This document shows positions 43,740 to 54,540 of a stretch of DNA of 64,000 nt, one piece after another. This DNA is from Anaerostipes hadrus ATCC 29173 = JCM 17467 (GTDB lineage: Bacteria; Bacillota; Clostridia; Lachnospirales; Lachnospiraceae): NCBI RefSeq assembly GCF_030296915.1, contig NZ_AP028031.1, positions 2,492,001 to 2,556,000 on the forward strand, in the 5' to 3' direction. Made by a program: the position numbers and the translations under genes. Numbering within the stretch: the stretch's first letter is position 1; each line of letters opens with the position of its first letter. The notes beneath the pieces were generated by a model that had not been told where the DNA came from, searched no databases, and worked only from the letters and a program-made list of their open reading frames with translations.

Positions 43740-44531
43740 TCAAAACTTTCGAAATCTCTGATATCTCTGTTCCACCAGTTCTTCTGGTGTCATCTTATCA
43801 TATTTCTCAATAAATCCAAGGATCATCTCTTTCATCTGCTCAGAAATCTCCAAAATATTATCAATACTAACCGGTTCAGGTTCTTCAATCACCTGTTCGA
43901 TGACTCCTAACTCTTTCAAGTCCTCTGCCGTGATCTTCATAACCTTAGCCGCCTCAGAAGCTCTGTTTCCATCTTTCCAAAGAATCGCCGCAAATCCTTC
44001 TGGTGAAAGAATAGAATATGTAGAGTTCTCCAAACTCCATACTTCATTTCCAACAGCCATAGCCAAGGCTCCACCACTTCCTCCTTCTCCGATCATGATA
44101 GAAAGAATCGGTACTTTGATGTTTGACATCTCGAATAAGTTTCTTGCGATTGCCTCTCCGACTCCGCCTTCTTCTGCCTCTAATCCACAGAATGCTCCTG
44201 GTGTGTCTACAAAGAGAATGATCGGACGATGAAATTTCTCTGCCTGTTTCATCAGTCTTAGGGATTTTCTGTATCCTTCTGGTGATGGCATTCCAAAATT
44301 TCGTTTGATATTTTCTTTGGTTGAGCGTCCTTTTTGCTGTCCGATGACTGTCACTGGTCTTCCTCCAATAGAGGCTAATCCACCAACGATCGCTTTGTCA
44401 TCTCCAAAATAACGGTCTCCGTGTAAGGACATATATCGTTCAAAAATCGTAGAAATATAATCAAGACTTGTTGGGCGTTCTGCGGATCTTGAGATCTGCA
44501 CTCTCTCCCATGGTGTATAATTACTGCTCAT
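43740..44531 (-). CDS. accA: Acetyl-CoA carboxylase carboxyltransferase subunit alpha
   Basis: A 263-residue subunit of the carboxyltransferase that moves CO2 from biotin to acetyl-CoA. Crotonase-type oxyanion segments: [34 protein letters not shown], and [19 protein letters not shown]. The ATG at 44531 has AAGGAG 8 bp upstream; a GTG 6 bases earlier is too close to it. It overlaps accD by 11 bases. Slightly short compared with E. coli AccA (about 319). Last gene of the fatty acid operon. Confidence 0.95.
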   Translation of the reverse strand: MSSNYTPWERVQISRSAERPTSLDYISTIFERYMSLHGDRYFGDDKAIVGGLASIGGRPVTVIGQQKGRSTKENIKRNFGMPSPEGYRKSLRLMKQAEKFHRPIILFVDTPGAFCGLEAEEGGVGEAIARNLFEMSNIKVPILSIMIGEGGSGGALAMAVGNEVWSLENSTYSILSPEGFAAILWKDGNRASEAAKVMKITAEDLKELGVIEQVIEEPEPVSIDNILEISEQMKEMILGFIEKYDKMTPEELVEQRYQRFRKF

Positions 44532-45405
44532 ATTCACAACTCCTTATGATCGTTACCAGCACTTTTCTTAATTTTTTGCGCTCTACGATCTTATCTACAA
44601 ATCCATGTTCTAACAAAAATTCTGCTCTCTGAAATCCTTCTGGTAACTTCTGCCCGATCGTCTGTTCAATAACTCTCGGTCCCGCAAATCCGATCAATGC
44701 TCCTGGTTCTGCTAAGATAACATCTCCAAGCATTGCAAAACTTGCTGTAACACCTCCGGTTGTAGGATCTGTTAATACTGTGATGTATAATAATCCTGCT
44801 TCATCATGGCGTTTCAATGCTGCGGATGTTTTTGCCATCTGCATCAGAGATACGATTCCTTCCTGCATTCTAGCTCCACCAGAGCATGTGAAAATGATGA
44901 TCGGTAATCTCATCTGTGTTGCACGTTCAACTGCTCGTGTGATCTTCTCACCAACAACTTCTCCCATGCTTCCCATCATGAAATCTGCTCCCATGACTGC
45001 GATCACAACATCTTTTCCAAGAATCTTTCCTTTTCCTGTGATGACCGCTTCATCAAGATTCGTTACGGAGCGCTGGCGTTCCAATTTATTCTTATATCCT
45101 GGGAAGTTCAGTGGATCGCTTGTATCCATCTTTGCATCCCATTCTTCAAAAGTATCTTTATCTAATACCATGGCAATTCTTGTCTTTGGACGGATTCTAA
45201 AGTAATTGCCACAGACTGGACATACATAATCATTTTCGATCAAATCCTCATTGTATACAGGCTTTCCGCAACAGTTACACTTCTGGAATAATCCTTCTGG
45301 TGCCTGAAATTCAAGGAGCGTGTCCTTTGCTTTTCGTACACGCTCTGCCTGTTTGATCTCCTGAGGTGATAATGTCCTTTTCTTAAACATATCTTTTAAT
45401 GACAT
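44521..45405 (-). CDS. accD: Acetyl-CoA carboxylase carboxyltransferase subunit beta
   Basis: A 294-residue zinc-finger subunit of carboxyltransferase. The four-cysteine zinc site is [13 protein letters not shown] and VCPVCGNYF; the biotin/CoA region includes [20 protein letters not shown] and [20 protein letters not shown] 45405 is preferred over a GTG 9 bases upstream that overlaps the AAGGTGAG ribosome binding site. Confidence 0.95.
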   Translation of the reverse strand: MSLKDMFKKRTLSPQEIKQAERVRKAKDTLLEFQAPEGLFQKCNCCGKPVYNEDLIENDYVCPVCGNYFRIRPKTRIAMVLDKDTFEEWDAKMDTSDPLNFPGYKNKLERQRSVTNLDEAVITGKGKILGKDVVIAVMGADFMMGSMGEVVGEKITRAVERATQMRLPIIIFTCSGGARMQEGIVSLMQMAKTSAALKRHDEAGLLYITVLTDPTTGGVTASFAMLGDVILAEPGALIGFAGPRVIEQTIGQKLPEGFQRAEFLLEHGFVDKIVERKKLRKVLVTIIRSCEYEQ

Positions 45406-45425
45406 GATACTCACCTTAACTTTCT

Positions 45426-46793
45426 TTATTCAGCTTCATTTTCAGACTGATGTTTCTTCTGAAAACGTTCAATAAATCCTGTATCAACATTGCCTTCGAT
45501 AAAATCTTCATCATTGATGATCTCATACTGATAGTCAATGTTTGTCTTCACGCCTTCTAATACAAGTTCTCCCAATGCATTACGGAGTTTGCGAAGTGCC
45601 AACTTACGATTTTTATCATATACGATCAGTTTTGCGATCATAGAATCATAGTATGGTGGAATCTGATATCCTGCGAATAATGCAGAATCAATTCTCACTC
45701 CTTTTCCTCCTGGAAAATGTACATTTGTTACAGTTCCTGGACTTGGACGGAAGTCATGTTCTGTGTCTTCCGCATTGATTCTCACTTCGATTGCATGTCC
45801 ATGAACATGTACATCTTCCTGTGTATAAGTCAGATGTTTTCCTGCGGCGATACGGATCTGTTCACGGATCAGATCGATTCCTGTAACCCATTCAGTCACT
45901 GGATGCTCTACCTGAATTCTTGTGTTCATCTCAATAAAATAGAAATCTCCATGTTTGTCACGTAAGAATTCAATCGTTCCTGCACTGTAATATTCTGCTG
46001 CTTTTGCTGCTTTGATTGCGATCTCACCCATCTTCTTTCGCTGTTCGTCACTGATCGCAGGGGATGGTGATTCTTCGATCAGTTTCTGATGTCTTCTCTG
46101 AATAGAACAGTCTCTTTCTCCAAGATGAATCGTATTTCCGTATTTATCAGCAAGAATCTGGAATTCGATATGGCGTGGATCTTCGATATATTTTTCAATA
46201 TACATTGTTCCGTCGCCAAATGCATTCTCTGCCTCTAACTTCGCTGTCTCAAAAGTATGTACGAAGTCTTCAGAGTCATAGCAGACACGCATTCCCTTTC
46301 CACCACCTCCTGCAGAAGCTTTGATCATAACTGGGTATCCCATGTCATCTGCGATCTCCTGCCCTGCTTCTGCCTCATAAACGGCATCTTTTGTACCAGG
46401 AACTACTGGAACTCCAGCATCCATCATTGTCTTTCTTGCTGCGGATTTGTTACCCATGCGGTCAATGATTTCTGCGGATGGTCCAATAAATGTGATATTG
46501 CATTTTTCACACATTCTTACAAATTTGCTATTCTCAGACAAAAATCCGAATCCCGGATGAATTGCATCCGCTCCGACTGCCATTGCAGCCCCAAGTACAC
46601 GTTCCATGTCAAGATAACTGTCTTTGGCAGGTGCTGGTCCGATACAGATCGTCTGGTCTGCCAACTGGGCATGGAGTGCATCTTTATCTGCTTCAGAACA
46701 GATTGCTACGGACATGATATCCATCTCACGGCACGCACGGATGATACGCACTGCGATCTCTCCTCTGTTTGCAATTAAAATCTTCTTAAACAT
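45426..46793 (-). CDS. accC: Biotin carboxylase
   Basis: A 455-residue ATP-grasp enzyme that carboxylates the biotin on AccB. Motifs: [20 protein letters not shown], the glycine-rich ATP lid [12 protein letters not shown], and the active-site [20 protein letters not shown]. It lies between fabZ and accD. Confidence 0.96.
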   Translation of the reverse strand: MFKKILIANRGEIAVRIIRACREMDIMSVAICSEADKDALHAQLADQTICIGPAPAKDSYLDMERVLGAAMAVGADAIHPGFGFLSENSKFVRMCEKCNITFIGPSAEIIDRMGNKSAARKTMMDAGVPVVPGTKDAVYEAEAGQEIADDMGYPVMIKASAGGGGKGMRVCYDSEDFVHTFETAKLEAENAFGDGTMYIEKYIEDPRHIEFQILADKYGNTIHLGERDCSIQRRHQKLIEESPSPAISDEQRKKMGEIAIKAAKAAEYYSAGTIEFLRDKHGDFYFIEMNTRIQVEHPVTEWVTGIDLIREQIRIAAGKHLTYTQEDVHVHGHAIEVRINAEDTEHDFRPSPGTVTNVHFPGGKGVRIDSALFAGYQIPPYYDSMIAKLIVYDKNRKLALRKLRNALGELVLEGVKTNIDYQYEIINDEDFIEGNVDTGFIERFQKKHQSENEAE

Positions 46794-46808
46794 TTAAGAA
46801 ACCCTCTC

Positions 46809-47234
46809 TTATCCAATCATAAATGTAATCTCTGCAGATGCCACTTTCTTACCATCTACAGTTGCTGTTCCCTGTGCAACACCGACTGGTCCTTTGACTT
46901 TGATCATCTCAACTTCTAATGTCAGCACATCTCCTGGAACAACCTTTCCTCTGAATTTTGCTTTGTTGACTCCACCTAAGAATGCAATCTTTCCTTTGTA
47001 CTCATCTGCAGAAAGTGCACATACAGCTCCAGTCTGTGCTAATGCTTCAATGATCAGTACCCCAGGCATCACTGGTTCCTGTGGAAAATGTCCTGCAAAA
47101 AATGGTTCATTATATGTCACACATTTTTTACCAACGATACGTTTTCCTTCTTCCATCTCCTCAATACGGTCCACTAATAAAAATGGACTTCTGTGAGGGA
47201 TCGTATTCATAATATCTTTAATATCCATTACCAT
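46809..47234 (-). CDS. fabZ: 3-hydroxyacyl-ACP dehydratase FabZ
   Basis: A 141-residue hotdog-fold dehydratase. The catalytic His is in NEPFFAGHFPQEPVMPGVLI, and the IPHRSPFLLVDRI start is typical. It removes water from 3-hydroxyacyl-ACP in elongation. No separate FabA or FabN is seen in the window. It lies 19 bp after accB. Confidence 0.95.
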   Translation of the reverse strand: MVMDIKDIMNTIPHRSPFLLVDRIEEMEEGKRIVGKKCVTYNEPFFAGHFPQEPVMPGVLIIEALAQTGAVCALSADEYKGKIAFLGGVNKAKFRGKVVPGDVLTLEVEMIKVKGPVGVAQGTATVDGKKVASAEITFMIG

Positions 47235-47253
47235 AATAAATATTCTGCCTTTC

Positions 47254-47697
47254 TTACTGGATGACCATTAATGGCTGTCCATATTCAACCATCTCACCAT
47301 TCTCAACTAAAATAGCTGCAACTGTTCCATCGTATTCACTTTCCACTTCATTCATCAGTTTCATTGCTTCAACGATTCCGATTACCTGTCCTTTTTTGAC
47401 TTTGTCACCGACAGATACAAATGGCTCAGCTCCTTCTGATGGTGCTACATAAAATGTACCAACAAGTGGGGCTTTGATCTCATCTCCATAGAGAAGCTCT
47501 TCTGGCTGTTCTTCATTCTGTTCTGGCATGATCGCGGCACTCTGTACTGGTACTCCTGCAACAGATGCATCAACTGTTGCGATCTTTGCCTTTTTCTTAG
47601 CGATTCTGATTGAAAATTCTTCGTTATTATATTCAAATTCATCGACATTTGCAGAAGATACTGCAGCGATCAATTCTTTCATTTCTTTAACTTCCAT
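47254..47697 (-). CDS. accB: Biotin carboxyl carrier protein of acetyl-CoA carboxylase
   Basis: A 147-residue carrier. The biotinylated lysine is K113 in IVEAMKLMNEVES; the barrel begins at IKAPLVGTFYVAPSEGAEPF. The N-terminal 70 residues are a helix and an Ala/Pro/Glu-rich linker. Confidence 0.95.
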   Translation of the reverse strand: MEVKEMKELIAAVSSANVDEFEYNNEEFSIRIAKKKAKIATVDASVAGVPVQSAAIMPEQNEEQPEELLYGDEIKAPLVGTFYVAPSEGAEPFVSVGDKVKKGQVIGIVEAMKLMNEVESEYDGTVAAILVENGEMVEYGQPLMVIQ

Positions 47698-47714
47698 GTC
47701 AGTCTCCTTCTAAA

Positions 47715-48959
47715 TTAATCCTCAAATTTCTTCACAAGAAGTGTTGCGTTATGTCCTCCAAATCCAAGAGAATTGCTCATAACGTAATTTACCTTGCGAT
47801 CTGTTACTGGTTCTAATGTATAATCAAGATCACATTCTTCATCTGGAACCTTTAATCCTACGGTTGGGTGAATATAATCTTCTTCAATTGATTTAACACA
47901 TGTGATAAATTCAATCGCACCAGCTGCTCCAAGTCCATGACCGATCATAGATTTTGTAGAGCTGATCTTCACATCATATGCATGTTCTCCTAATGCTTTC
48001 TTGATTGCTTTTGTCTCAAATAAGTCATTTGCATGAGTACTTGTTCCATGCGCATTGATATAATCAACTTTATCTGGTGTGATTCCTGCTTCATCCATTG
48101 CAAATACCATAGCTCTTGCTGCACCTTCTCCATCTTCACATGGGGATGTGATATGGAATGCATCACTTGTTGCACCATATCCGACAACTTCTGCTAAAAT
48201 ATCTGCTCCTCTTGCCTGTGCATGTTCAAGGCTTTCTAAAACAACGATTCCTGATCCTTCTCCAATGACAAATCCATCTCTCTCTTTGTCAAATGGAATA
48301 GATGCTCTCTTCGGATCATCAGATCCACTTAAAGCTGTTAACGCTGCAAATCCACCAACTGCAACTTCTGATACTGCAGCTTCTGTTCCACCGGCTACCA
48401 TTACATCAGCTTCTCCAACCTGAATGGATCTATATGCTTCACCAATAGACTGCGTTCCTGTCGCACATGCTGTAACAACGTTGATACTCTTTCCGCGAAG
48501 GCCAAATGCAATAGAAACATTTCCTGCAGCCATGTTAGAGATCATCATTGGAACTGCTAATGGTTTCACTCTGTTCGGACCCTTTTTATCTAATGTTCTT
48601 GTTGTTGTTTCGATCATCTGAAGGCTTCCAACTCCACATCCAACAGATACACCAATTCTTGTTGTATCTTCTTTCTCAAGATCAAGTCCCGCATCTTCGA
48701 TTGCTTCTTTTGTTGCAGCTACAGCATACTGTGAAAATAATTCCATACGTCTTGCTGCTTTTGGTGACATATAATCTTTGGCGTTGAAACCTTTGACTTC
48801 TGCAGCCAGATGAGCTTTGTATTCTGTTGCATCAAAATATGTAATCGGTGCAAATCCGATCTTCTGCTCTTTGATTCCATTCCAAAATTCTTCCACGCTG
48901 TTTCCGATCGGTGTGATCGCACCCATACCAGTTACAACGACACGTTTCATGCTCTTCAT
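47715..48959 (-). CDS. fabF: 3-oxoacyl-ACP synthase II (FabF)
   Basis: A 414-residue condensing enzyme. Catalytic Cys in INVVTACATGTQSIGEAY, and the two His in NAHGTSTHANDLFE and STKSMIGHGLGAAGAIEF. The start follows AAGGAG. It elongates acyl-ACP with malonyl-ACP; the initiating enzyme FabH is not encoded in this cluster part. Confidence 0.96.
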   Translation of the reverse strand: MKSMKRVVVTGMGAITPIGNSVEEFWNGIKEQKIGFAPITYFDATEYKAHLAAEVKGFNAKDYMSPKAARRMELFSQYAVAATKEAIEDAGLDLEKEDTTRIGVSVGCGVGSLQMIETTTRTLDKKGPNRVKPLAVPMMISNMAAGNVSIAFGLRGKSINVVTACATGTQSIGEAYRSIQVGEADVMVAGGTEAAVSEVAVGGFAALTALSGSDDPKRASIPFDKERDGFVIGEGSGIVVLESLEHAQARGADILAEVVGYGATSDAFHITSPCEDGEGAARAMVFAMDEAGITPDKVDYINAHGTSTHANDLFETKAIKKALGEHAYDVKISSTKSMIGHGLGAAGAIEFITCVKSIEEDYIHPTVGLKVPDEECDLDYTLEPVTDRKVNYVMSNSLGFGGHNATLLVKKFED

Positions 48960-48971
48960 ATAAAATCTCCT

Positions 48972-49712
48972 TTACATTCCCATTCCACCGTCAACACTGA
49001 TCGTCTGACCTGTAATATATGCTGCCTTGTCAGATGCTAAGAAAGCAACTGTCTCTGCAATATCTTTTGTCTGTCCCATTCTCTTTAATGGAATACTTCC
49101 TAATAAATTCTCTTTCACATCTTCTGACAGTACATCCGTCATCTCTGTCTCAATAAATCCTGGAGCGATCGCATTGACCGTGATTCCTCTGGAACCTAAT
49201 TCTCTTGCCAGAGATTTTGTCATACCAATGATTCCTGCTTTTGATGCACAGTAATTGACCTGTCCTGCATTACCCATAACTCCAGATACAGAAGACATAT
49301 TAATGATATGTCCAGATCTCTGTTTTAACATGATTCTTGAAACATGTTTCATGCAGTTAAATGCACCTTTTAAGTTTACTTCAATGACTTTATCAAATTC
49401 TTCTTCACTCATCTTCATGATCAGGTTATCTTTTGTGATTCCGGCGTTATTCACCAGAATATCGATAGACCCAAATTCTTTCTTTACAGAAGTGATCATC
49501 TCTTTCGCCACATCAAAATCGGATACATCTCCCTGATATGCTTTTGCTGTTCCCCCAGCTGCTGTGATTTCTTCTACAACTGCCTCCGCTTTATCTTTCG
49601 AACCACAGTAATTTACGATCACAGTTGCTCCATATCCTGCAAGAGTCAGTGCCGTTTCTCTTCCGATCCCGCGGCTTGCACCTGTTACGATTGCAACTTT
49701 TCCACTTAACAT
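48972..49712 (-). CDS. fabG: 3-oxoacyl-ACP reductase FabG
   Basis: A 246-residue SDR enzyme using NADPH. Motifs: [23 protein letters not shown], the catalytic Ser in [11 protein letters not shown] and Tyr-Lys in [10 protein letters not shown]. It lies 2 bp after fabD. Confidence 0.95.
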   Translation of the reverse strand: MLSGKVAIVTGASRGIGRETALTLAGYGATVIVNYCGSKDKAEAVVEEITAAGGTAKAYQGDVSDFDVAKEMITSVKKEFGSIDILVNNAGITKDNLIMKMSEEEFDKVIEVNLKGAFNCMKHVSRIMLKQRSGHIINMSSVSGVMGNAGQVNYCASKAGIIGMTKSLARELGSRGITVNAIAPGFIETEMTDVLSEDVKENLLGSIPLKRMGQTKDIAETVAFLASDKAAYITGQTISVDGGMGM

Positions 49713-49714
49713 GA

Positions 49715-50635
49715 TTACATGATCTCCTTTAATTTCTCTAAATCTTCTACTTTCGCAATATTGATCGCTTTGACATTACGATCGATCTTGCGCATAAATC
49801 CACATAATGTTCTTCCTGGTCCGATCTCTACAAATGTATCTGCACCATCAGCGATCATCTTCTCAATAGATTGTTCCCAGCATACAGAAGAATAAACCTG
49901 TCTTCCAAGCAATTCCTTAACTTCATCTTTACTTGTGATAAATTCTGCTGTTGTATTGGATACGTATGGAACTGTTGGATCATCCACTTCAACATCTGCT
50001 AATACATCAAGCAATTTCTCTCCAGCTGGTTTTAACATTGGAGAATGAAATGGTCCACTGACCTTCAGTGGCAGAACTCTCTTAGCTCCTGCTTCTTTCA
50101 ACGCTTCTCCAGCTTCTGCAACCGCTTTTGATTCTCCTGAAATAACGATCTGTCCCGGACAGTTATAGTTTGCGATCGTAACGATTCCTTCAACGTCTGG
50201 TAAAACTGCTTCGATCGCTTCTTTCTTCATTCCAAGAACCGCTGACATCGCACCCTCTCCTGCTGGAACAGTATCCTGCATAAGAATTCCTCTCTGCCTT
50301 ACGACTTTCACTGCATCTTCAAAGCTCATCACATCAGATGCTACAAGTGCACAGTATTCTCCAAGACTTAATCCCGCTGTCAGATCAGGCTTTAATCCCA
50401 TTTCTTCGATCTTCTTTAAGATTGCAACACTTGCAGTTACCATCGCTGCCTGTGTATACTCTGTAATATTGATATCTTCATTCTCTTCAAAACAAAGTTT
50501 CTTTACATCAATATCCAGAACTTCATTCGCCTTGTCGAAAATCTCCTTGCTGCATGCAAAAGAATCATAAAAATCCTTTCCCATTCCAACATATTGCGCT
50601 CCCTGTCCCGGAAACATAAATACGATCTTACCCAT
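49715..50635 (-). CDS. fabD: Malonyl CoA-ACP transacylase FabD
   Basis: A 306-residue acyltransferase that loads malonyl on ACP. The nucleophile is S90 in [15 protein letters not shown], and the His partner is in [15 protein letters not shown] FabT-like box lies 41 bp upstream. In many Lachnospiraceae an enoyl reductase gene (fabK) and fabH sit near here; neither is present between acpP and fabD. Confidence 0.95.
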   Translation of the reverse strand: MGKIVFMFPGQGAQYVGMGKDFYDSFACSKEIFDKANEVLDIDVKKLCFEENEDINITEYTQAAMVTASVAILKKIEEMGLKPDLTAGLSLGEYCALVASDVMSFEDAVKVVRQRGILMQDTVPAGEGAMSAVLGMKKEAIEAVLPDVEGIVTIANYNCPGQIVISGESKAVAEAGEALKEAGAKRVLPLKVSGPFHSPMLKPAGEKLLDVLADVEVDDPTVPYVSNTTAEFITSKDEVKELLGRQVYSSVCWEQSIEKMIADGADTFVEIGPGRTLCGFMRKIDRNVKAINIAKVEDLEKLKEIM

Positions 50636-50675
50636 TATCTTTACCTCGTTGATCTATAAAATAATCTATAATTAG

Positions 50676-50688
50676 TTTGATGTTCAAA
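50676..50688. promoter_or_regulatory. FabT-like operator before fabD
   Basis: TTTGATGTTCAAA palindrome in the context TTAGTTTGATGTTCAAAAT. It matches the known FabT consensus (TTTGATTATCAAA) and its twin before acpP at 51010-51022. Confidence 0.65.
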
Positions 50689-50696
50689 ATATTTTC

Positions 50697-50733
50697 TTCA
50701 AAAAATTGACTTATAACAGGAATGTTATAAGCC
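50697..50733 (-). terminator. Attenuating terminator after acpP
   Basis: On the minus strand GGCTTATAAC pairs with GTTATAAGTC and is followed by AATTTTTTG. It lies 16 bp after acpP and before fabD, so acpP may be made in excess of the rest. Confidence 0.8.
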
Positions 50734-50748
50734 AATCTTACAATTTCT

Positions 50749-50982
50749 TTAGTCTTCTACACCTTTGTCTTTTAAGTAGTTGATAACATCACCAACTGTG
50801 TTTAATTCTGCAAGATCATCAGATGGAATCTCAACATCATATTCTTCTTCTAATGCCATAACTAATTCAAATAAATCTAATGAATCAGCATCCAGATCTT
50901 CTTTAAAAGATGCTTCTAAAGTAACTTCATCTTCGCTTACACCTAACTGATCTGCAATGATCTCTTTCATCTTCTCTAACAT
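50749..50982 (-). CDS. acpP: Acyl carrier protein
   Basis: A 77-residue acidic four-helix carrier. The 4'-phosphopantetheine serine is S34 in [19 protein letters not shown]. First gene of the cluster, with its own promoter and FabT-like box, and separated from fabD by a terminator. Confidence 0.96.
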   Translation of the reverse strand: MLEKMKEIIADQLGVSEDEVTLEASFKEDLDADSLDLFELVMALEEEYDVEIPSDDLAELNTVGDVINYLKDKGVED

Positions 50983-51009
50983 AATGATTCTCCTTCACAC
51001 TCTAATTAG

Positions 51010-51022
51010 TTTGATTCTCAAA
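51010..51022. promoter_or_regulatory. FabT-like operator before acpP
   Basis: TTTGATTCTCAAA palindrome, immediately downstream of the -10 of acpP, overlapping the likely start of transcription. Its flanks (TAATTAG) match the fabD copy. Confidence 0.7.
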
Positions 51023-51051
51023 GTATACATTCTTCAACTGTCTTCTGTCAA
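51022..51051 (-). promoter_or_regulatory. Sigma-A promoter of acpP
   Basis: -35 TTGACA (51046-51051), 18-bp spacer, -10 TATACT (51022-51027). Confidence 0.75.
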
Positions 51052-51290
51052 GTTTTCTTGTAAATTTACTTTTATATTATACGAAACTATACGTGATTAT
51101 GCAAGCCTATCCTTGCCATTCTATGCATCTTTTATGAAACATTTTCATATTATTCTGTATACTATATACTCCATAAAACACTTCACAAAATTACCACATT
51201 TTTAACACAAACTGTTCAGACTTTTATCACAGTTTGATTTGTTTTTCTTCATATAATGATGAGAGTTATCGCAAAAAGGAGGACAATATT
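51052..51290 (+). promoter_or_regulatory. Control region of the GldFG-like ABC operon
   Basis: A 239-bp region with no gene. A TATAAT at 51252-51257 is a likely -10 with only a poor -35 at 17 bp. AAAGGAGG at 51275-51282 serves the TTG start at 51291. Confidence 0.45.
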
Positions 51291-52256
51291 TTGATAGAAG
51301 TAAAACATCTTACCAAAAAATATGGCACACATCTCGCCGTAGATGATCTGTCATTTACCATTGAAAAAGGGCGAATCTATGGATTTTTGGGTCCAAATGG
51401 AGCCGGTAAATCTACAACTATGAATATTATGACTGGATATATCGGTGCGTCGAGTGGAGAGGTTATCATCAATGGTCACAATATTCTGGAAGAACCTGAG
51501 AAAGCAAAAAAATGTATCGGATATCTTCCAGAGATCCCACCTTTATATCTTGATATGACAGTATCTGAATATCTGTATTTTGCTGCTGAATTAAAAAAAA
51601 TTCCGAAAGCTGACCTCAATGCACAGGTTATAAAAGTTATGGAACTGATCAAACTTGTTGATATGAAAGACCGATTGATCAAAAACCTTTCCAAAGGTTA
51701 TCGCCAGAGAACAGGTCTTGCCGCTGCAATTCTTGATTTCCCGGATATTATCATCTTGGATGAACCGACCGTTGGTCTCGATCCAAAGCAGATTATCGAA
51801 ATCCGTGAACTGATCCGTACACTTGCTAAGGACCATACGGTGATCTTAAGTTCTCATATTCTTGCTGAAGTCCAAGAAATCTGTGACGATATCCTGATCA
51901 TTTCCAAAGGAAAATTGATCGCTGAGGGAAGCCCTGATGAATTAGAAGAATTAACACACGGAAAAGAAACCATTGAGCTTACGATCCTGGCGGATGAAAC
52001 TTCCGTAAAACAGGTTCTTTCTGATTTTTCTGATATTGATGATGTCAACTGGCTTGATGTAAGTAAAGATAGCTGCCATATCCAGATCAATACAAACAAA
52101 GATTCACAGGAAATCTGTGCTGATCTTTCTCTTAAATTTGCACAGAAAAAAATGCCTGTGACACAGATGTTTGTAAACAAGGCTACTCTTGAAGATATTT
52201 TCCTAGAATTAACCGGAGATGTAATGGAGGTGACAAATAATGCTTGCTATCTATAA
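51291..52256 (+). CDS. ABC transporter ATP-binding protein (ABC-2 type, GldA-like)
   Basis: A 322-residue ATPase. Walker A is GPNGAGKST, the signature LSKGYRQRTGLAAA, Walker B IIILDEPTVGLDP, and the H-loop LSSHILAEV. About 100 extra C-terminal residues (DUF4162-like) follow. The TTG start at 51291 is chosen: AAAGGAGG lies 8 bp upstream and MIEVKHLTKKYG begins the family; a longer frame is rejected. It powers the permease encoded next, overlapping by 17 bases. Confidence 0.92.
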   Translation: MIEVKHLTKKYGTHLAVDDLSFTIEKGRIYGFLGPNGAGKSTTMNIMTGYIGASSGEVIINGHNILEEPEKAKKCIGYLPEIPPLYLDMTVSEYLYFAAELKKIPKADLNAQVIKVMELIKLVDMKDRLIKNLSKGYRQRTGLAAAILDFPDIIILDEPTVGLDPKQIIEIRELIRTLAKDHTVILSSHILAEVQEICDDILIISKGKLIAEGSPDELEELTHGKETIELTILADETSVKQVLSDFSDIDDVNWLDVSKDSCHIQINTNKDSQEICADLSLKFAQKKMPVTQMFVNKATLEDIFLELTGDVMEVTNNACYL

Positions 52257-53106
52257 AAGGGAAGTCCGTTCCTATTTTAACTCTATGATCGGATGCGTAT
52301 TTGCAGCATTCTTAACGATCATTGGAGGTGTATATTTTATGGTTTATAACCTTTATAGTGGTTATCCATTTTTTGCCTACTCTCTGGCGGGCGTTATTTT
52401 CATGTTATTGATTTCTGTGCCTGTTTTATCTATGAAATCTTTTGCAGAAGACCGAAAGAATAAAACTGACCAGTTATTATTAACTTCTCCTGTTTCACTT
52501 GTTGAGATCGTATTAGGAAAATATCTTGCAATGGTGACTGTATTTGCAATTCCATGTGTGATCTACTGTATTTTCCCACTGATCATCAAACTTCAAGGAA
52601 CTGCCCATTTTCTTGTTGATTATTCATCCATTCTGGCCTTTTTCCTGCTTGGATGTGTATTTATTGCAATCGGAATGTTTTTATCATCTTTGACAGAAAG
52701 TCCTGTGATCGCAGCGATCACTACTTGTGCAGCATTGTTTTTCTTTTATCTGTTGGACAATCTGCTGCAGTATTTTCCTTCCAGTGCGATCAGTAATCTA
52801 GTCATCTGGATCATTATATTTGCTCTGATTGGTCTTCTGATCTACCATATCACAAAAAATCAGATGATCGCTGGCATTGTCACTGGCATTGGATGTATCG
52901 CTGGTATCGTTGCTTATTTTGTGAAGAAAACATTGCTTGAAAGTCTGTTTTCTACTTTATTAGGACACCTTGTATTAACTGATATTTTTTATAATTTTTC
53001 TCAGAATTACATTTTTGATCTCGGAGGACTTCTGACTTATCTGTCATTGATCATTCTTCTGGTGTTCTTAACAGTACAGACATTTGAAAAAAGACGTTGG
53101 AGTTAG
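52240..53106 (+). CDS. ABC-2 type permease (GldF-like)
   Basis: A 288-residue membrane protein with about six to eight helices: LAIYKREVRSYFNSMIGCVF, then MKSFAEDRKNKTDQLLLTSP, the typical GldF/NosY segment. GGAGGTG precedes its ATG. Substrate unknown. Confidence 0.9.
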   Translation: MLAIYKREVRSYFNSMIGCVFAAFLTIIGGVYFMVYNLYSGYPFFAYSLAGVIFMLLISVPVLSMKSFAEDRKNKTDQLLLTSPVSLVEIVLGKYLAMVTVFAIPCVIYCIFPLIIKLQGTAHFLVDYSSILAFFLLGCVFIAIGMFLSSLTESPVIAAITTCAALFFFYLLDNLLQYFPSSAISNLVIWIIIFALIGLLIYHITKNQMIAGIVTGIGCIAGIVAYFVKKTLLESLFSTLLGHLVLTDIFYNFSQNYIFDLGGLLTYLSLIILLVFLTVQTFEKRRWS

Positions 53107-53118
53107 GAGGAAGTTATC

Positions 53119-54531
53119 GTGGATAAAATCAAAAAATTATTTCAAAGCAATGATTCGAAACGTGGATCTTATACTCTTGCTATGACATCCATCGTGATCG
53201 CGATCGTTATCATTTTTAATATGATCGTCAATCTGATCCCTGAAAATAAGCGACAGTTTGATATCAGTAGTACCAATATTTATGAAATCTCATCAAAAAG
53301 TGAAAAGATCATCAAAAAAGTTGATGATGACGTCACTTTTTATGTTCTTGCAGAAAAGGACAGCACTGATAAAAGGATCAAAACTTTCATCAATAAATAT
53401 GCTTCTTTATCAAGCAAGATTCATGTCAAATGGATCGATCCTGTGCTTCATCCATCTGCATTGACAAAATACGGAACCGAAGAAAACAATATCGTCATCT
53501 CTTGTAAGAAAACCAACCGTACAACAACTGTTTCGTTTGATGATATATTAGTTTCCTCAGATTCTTACTACAGTACTTCCTCTTCTGCTTCATCATTTGA
53601 TGGTGATGGGCAGCTTACAAGTGCTTTAAATTATGTAACAAGTGACAAAGAATATAAAGCTTATTATACTTCTGGCCATGGAGAATCATCCTTATCTTCC
53701 GAGGTTACAAGTCTTCTTACAAAATCAAGAATTTCCACAAGTGATCTGCTTTTAATGACTGCAACATCCATTCCTGATGATTGTGATCTGCTGATCATCG
53801 ATGGGGCTACAAGCGATTTTACAAAAGATGAAGTAAAACTATTATCTTCTTACCTGAAGAAAGGTGGAAAAGTTGTTACTTTACTTGCCCAGACAAATAA
53901 GAGTATGAAAAACTTATATGGTCTGTTAAAAGACTACGGTTTAACTGTTCAAAGCGGATATATTGCAGATACAGAACGTTCATATCAAGGAAATTATTAT
54001 TACTTGATCCCAAATCTTTCTGTAAGCGGTGATATGGCTTCTGGAATTTCATCAAACTCTGTTATGATGATCAATTCGAAAGGTATGACACAGAGTACTC
54101 CAGTTAGAGATTCTATTTCTACCGATGCATTTATGACAACATCTAGCAACGGATATGCTGTCACTGAGAAGAAACAAACACAGGGAACTTATGTCCTTGG
54201 TGCAACTTCCACAGAATCTGTCAAAGTCAAAAACAGCAAAGGAAAGAAAGTTACAAAAGAAAGTCGCCTGACTGTTTACGGAAGTAATATGCTGATTGAT
54301 GAGCAGATCACAAGTTCTTTCTCATCCTTAGAAAATCTGACATTATTTACAAACTCTGTGACCGCATGTTTAAATAATGCCGATAATGTTTCTATCTCTC
54401 CAAAGAGTCTGGAAGTCAGCTATAATACGATTGCTCATCCTGGACCATTCAGTATCCTTGTAGTCTTTGTAATTCCAGTTGGTCTGATCATTGGCGGATT
54501 CATTGTATGGTTTAGACGCAGACGCCGTTAG
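53119..54531 (+). CDS. GldG-like ABC auxiliary protein
   Basis: A 470-residue protein with a GTG start behind AGGAGG. It has an N-terminal helix (SIVIAIVIIFNMIVNLIP), a long extracytoplasmic region of the ABC_transp_aux/GldG type (FDISSTNIYEISSKSEKIIK, YYTSGHGESSLSSEV, LLIIDGATSDFTKDEVKLL) and a C-terminal helix (ILVVFVIPVGLIIGGFIVWF) before RRRRR. GldFG was named from gliding bacteria; in non-gliding Firmicutes the role is unknown. Confidence 0.85.
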   Translation: MDKIKKLFQSNDSKRGSYTLAMTSIVIAIVIIFNMIVNLIPENKRQFDISSTNIYEISSKSEKIIKKVDDDVTFYVLAEKDSTDKRIKTFINKYASLSSKIHVKWIDPVLHPSALTKYGTEENNIVISCKKTNRTTTVSFDDILVSSDSYYSTSSSASSFDGDGQLTSALNYVTSDKEYKAYYTSGHGESSLSSEVTSLLTKSRISTSDLLLMTATSIPDDCDLLIIDGATSDFTKDEVKLLSSYLKKGGKVVTLLAQTNKSMKNLYGLLKDYGLTVQSGYIADTERSYQGNYYYLIPNLSVSGDMASGISSNSVMMINSKGMTQSTPVRDSISTDAFMTTSSNGYAVTEKKQTQGTYVLGATSTESVKVKNSKGKKVTKESRLTVYGSNMLIDEQITSSFSSLENLTLFTNSVTACLNNADNVSISPKSLEVSYNTIAHPGPFSILVVFVIPVGLIIGGFIVWFRRRRR

Positions 54532-54540
54532 GAGGTTTTC

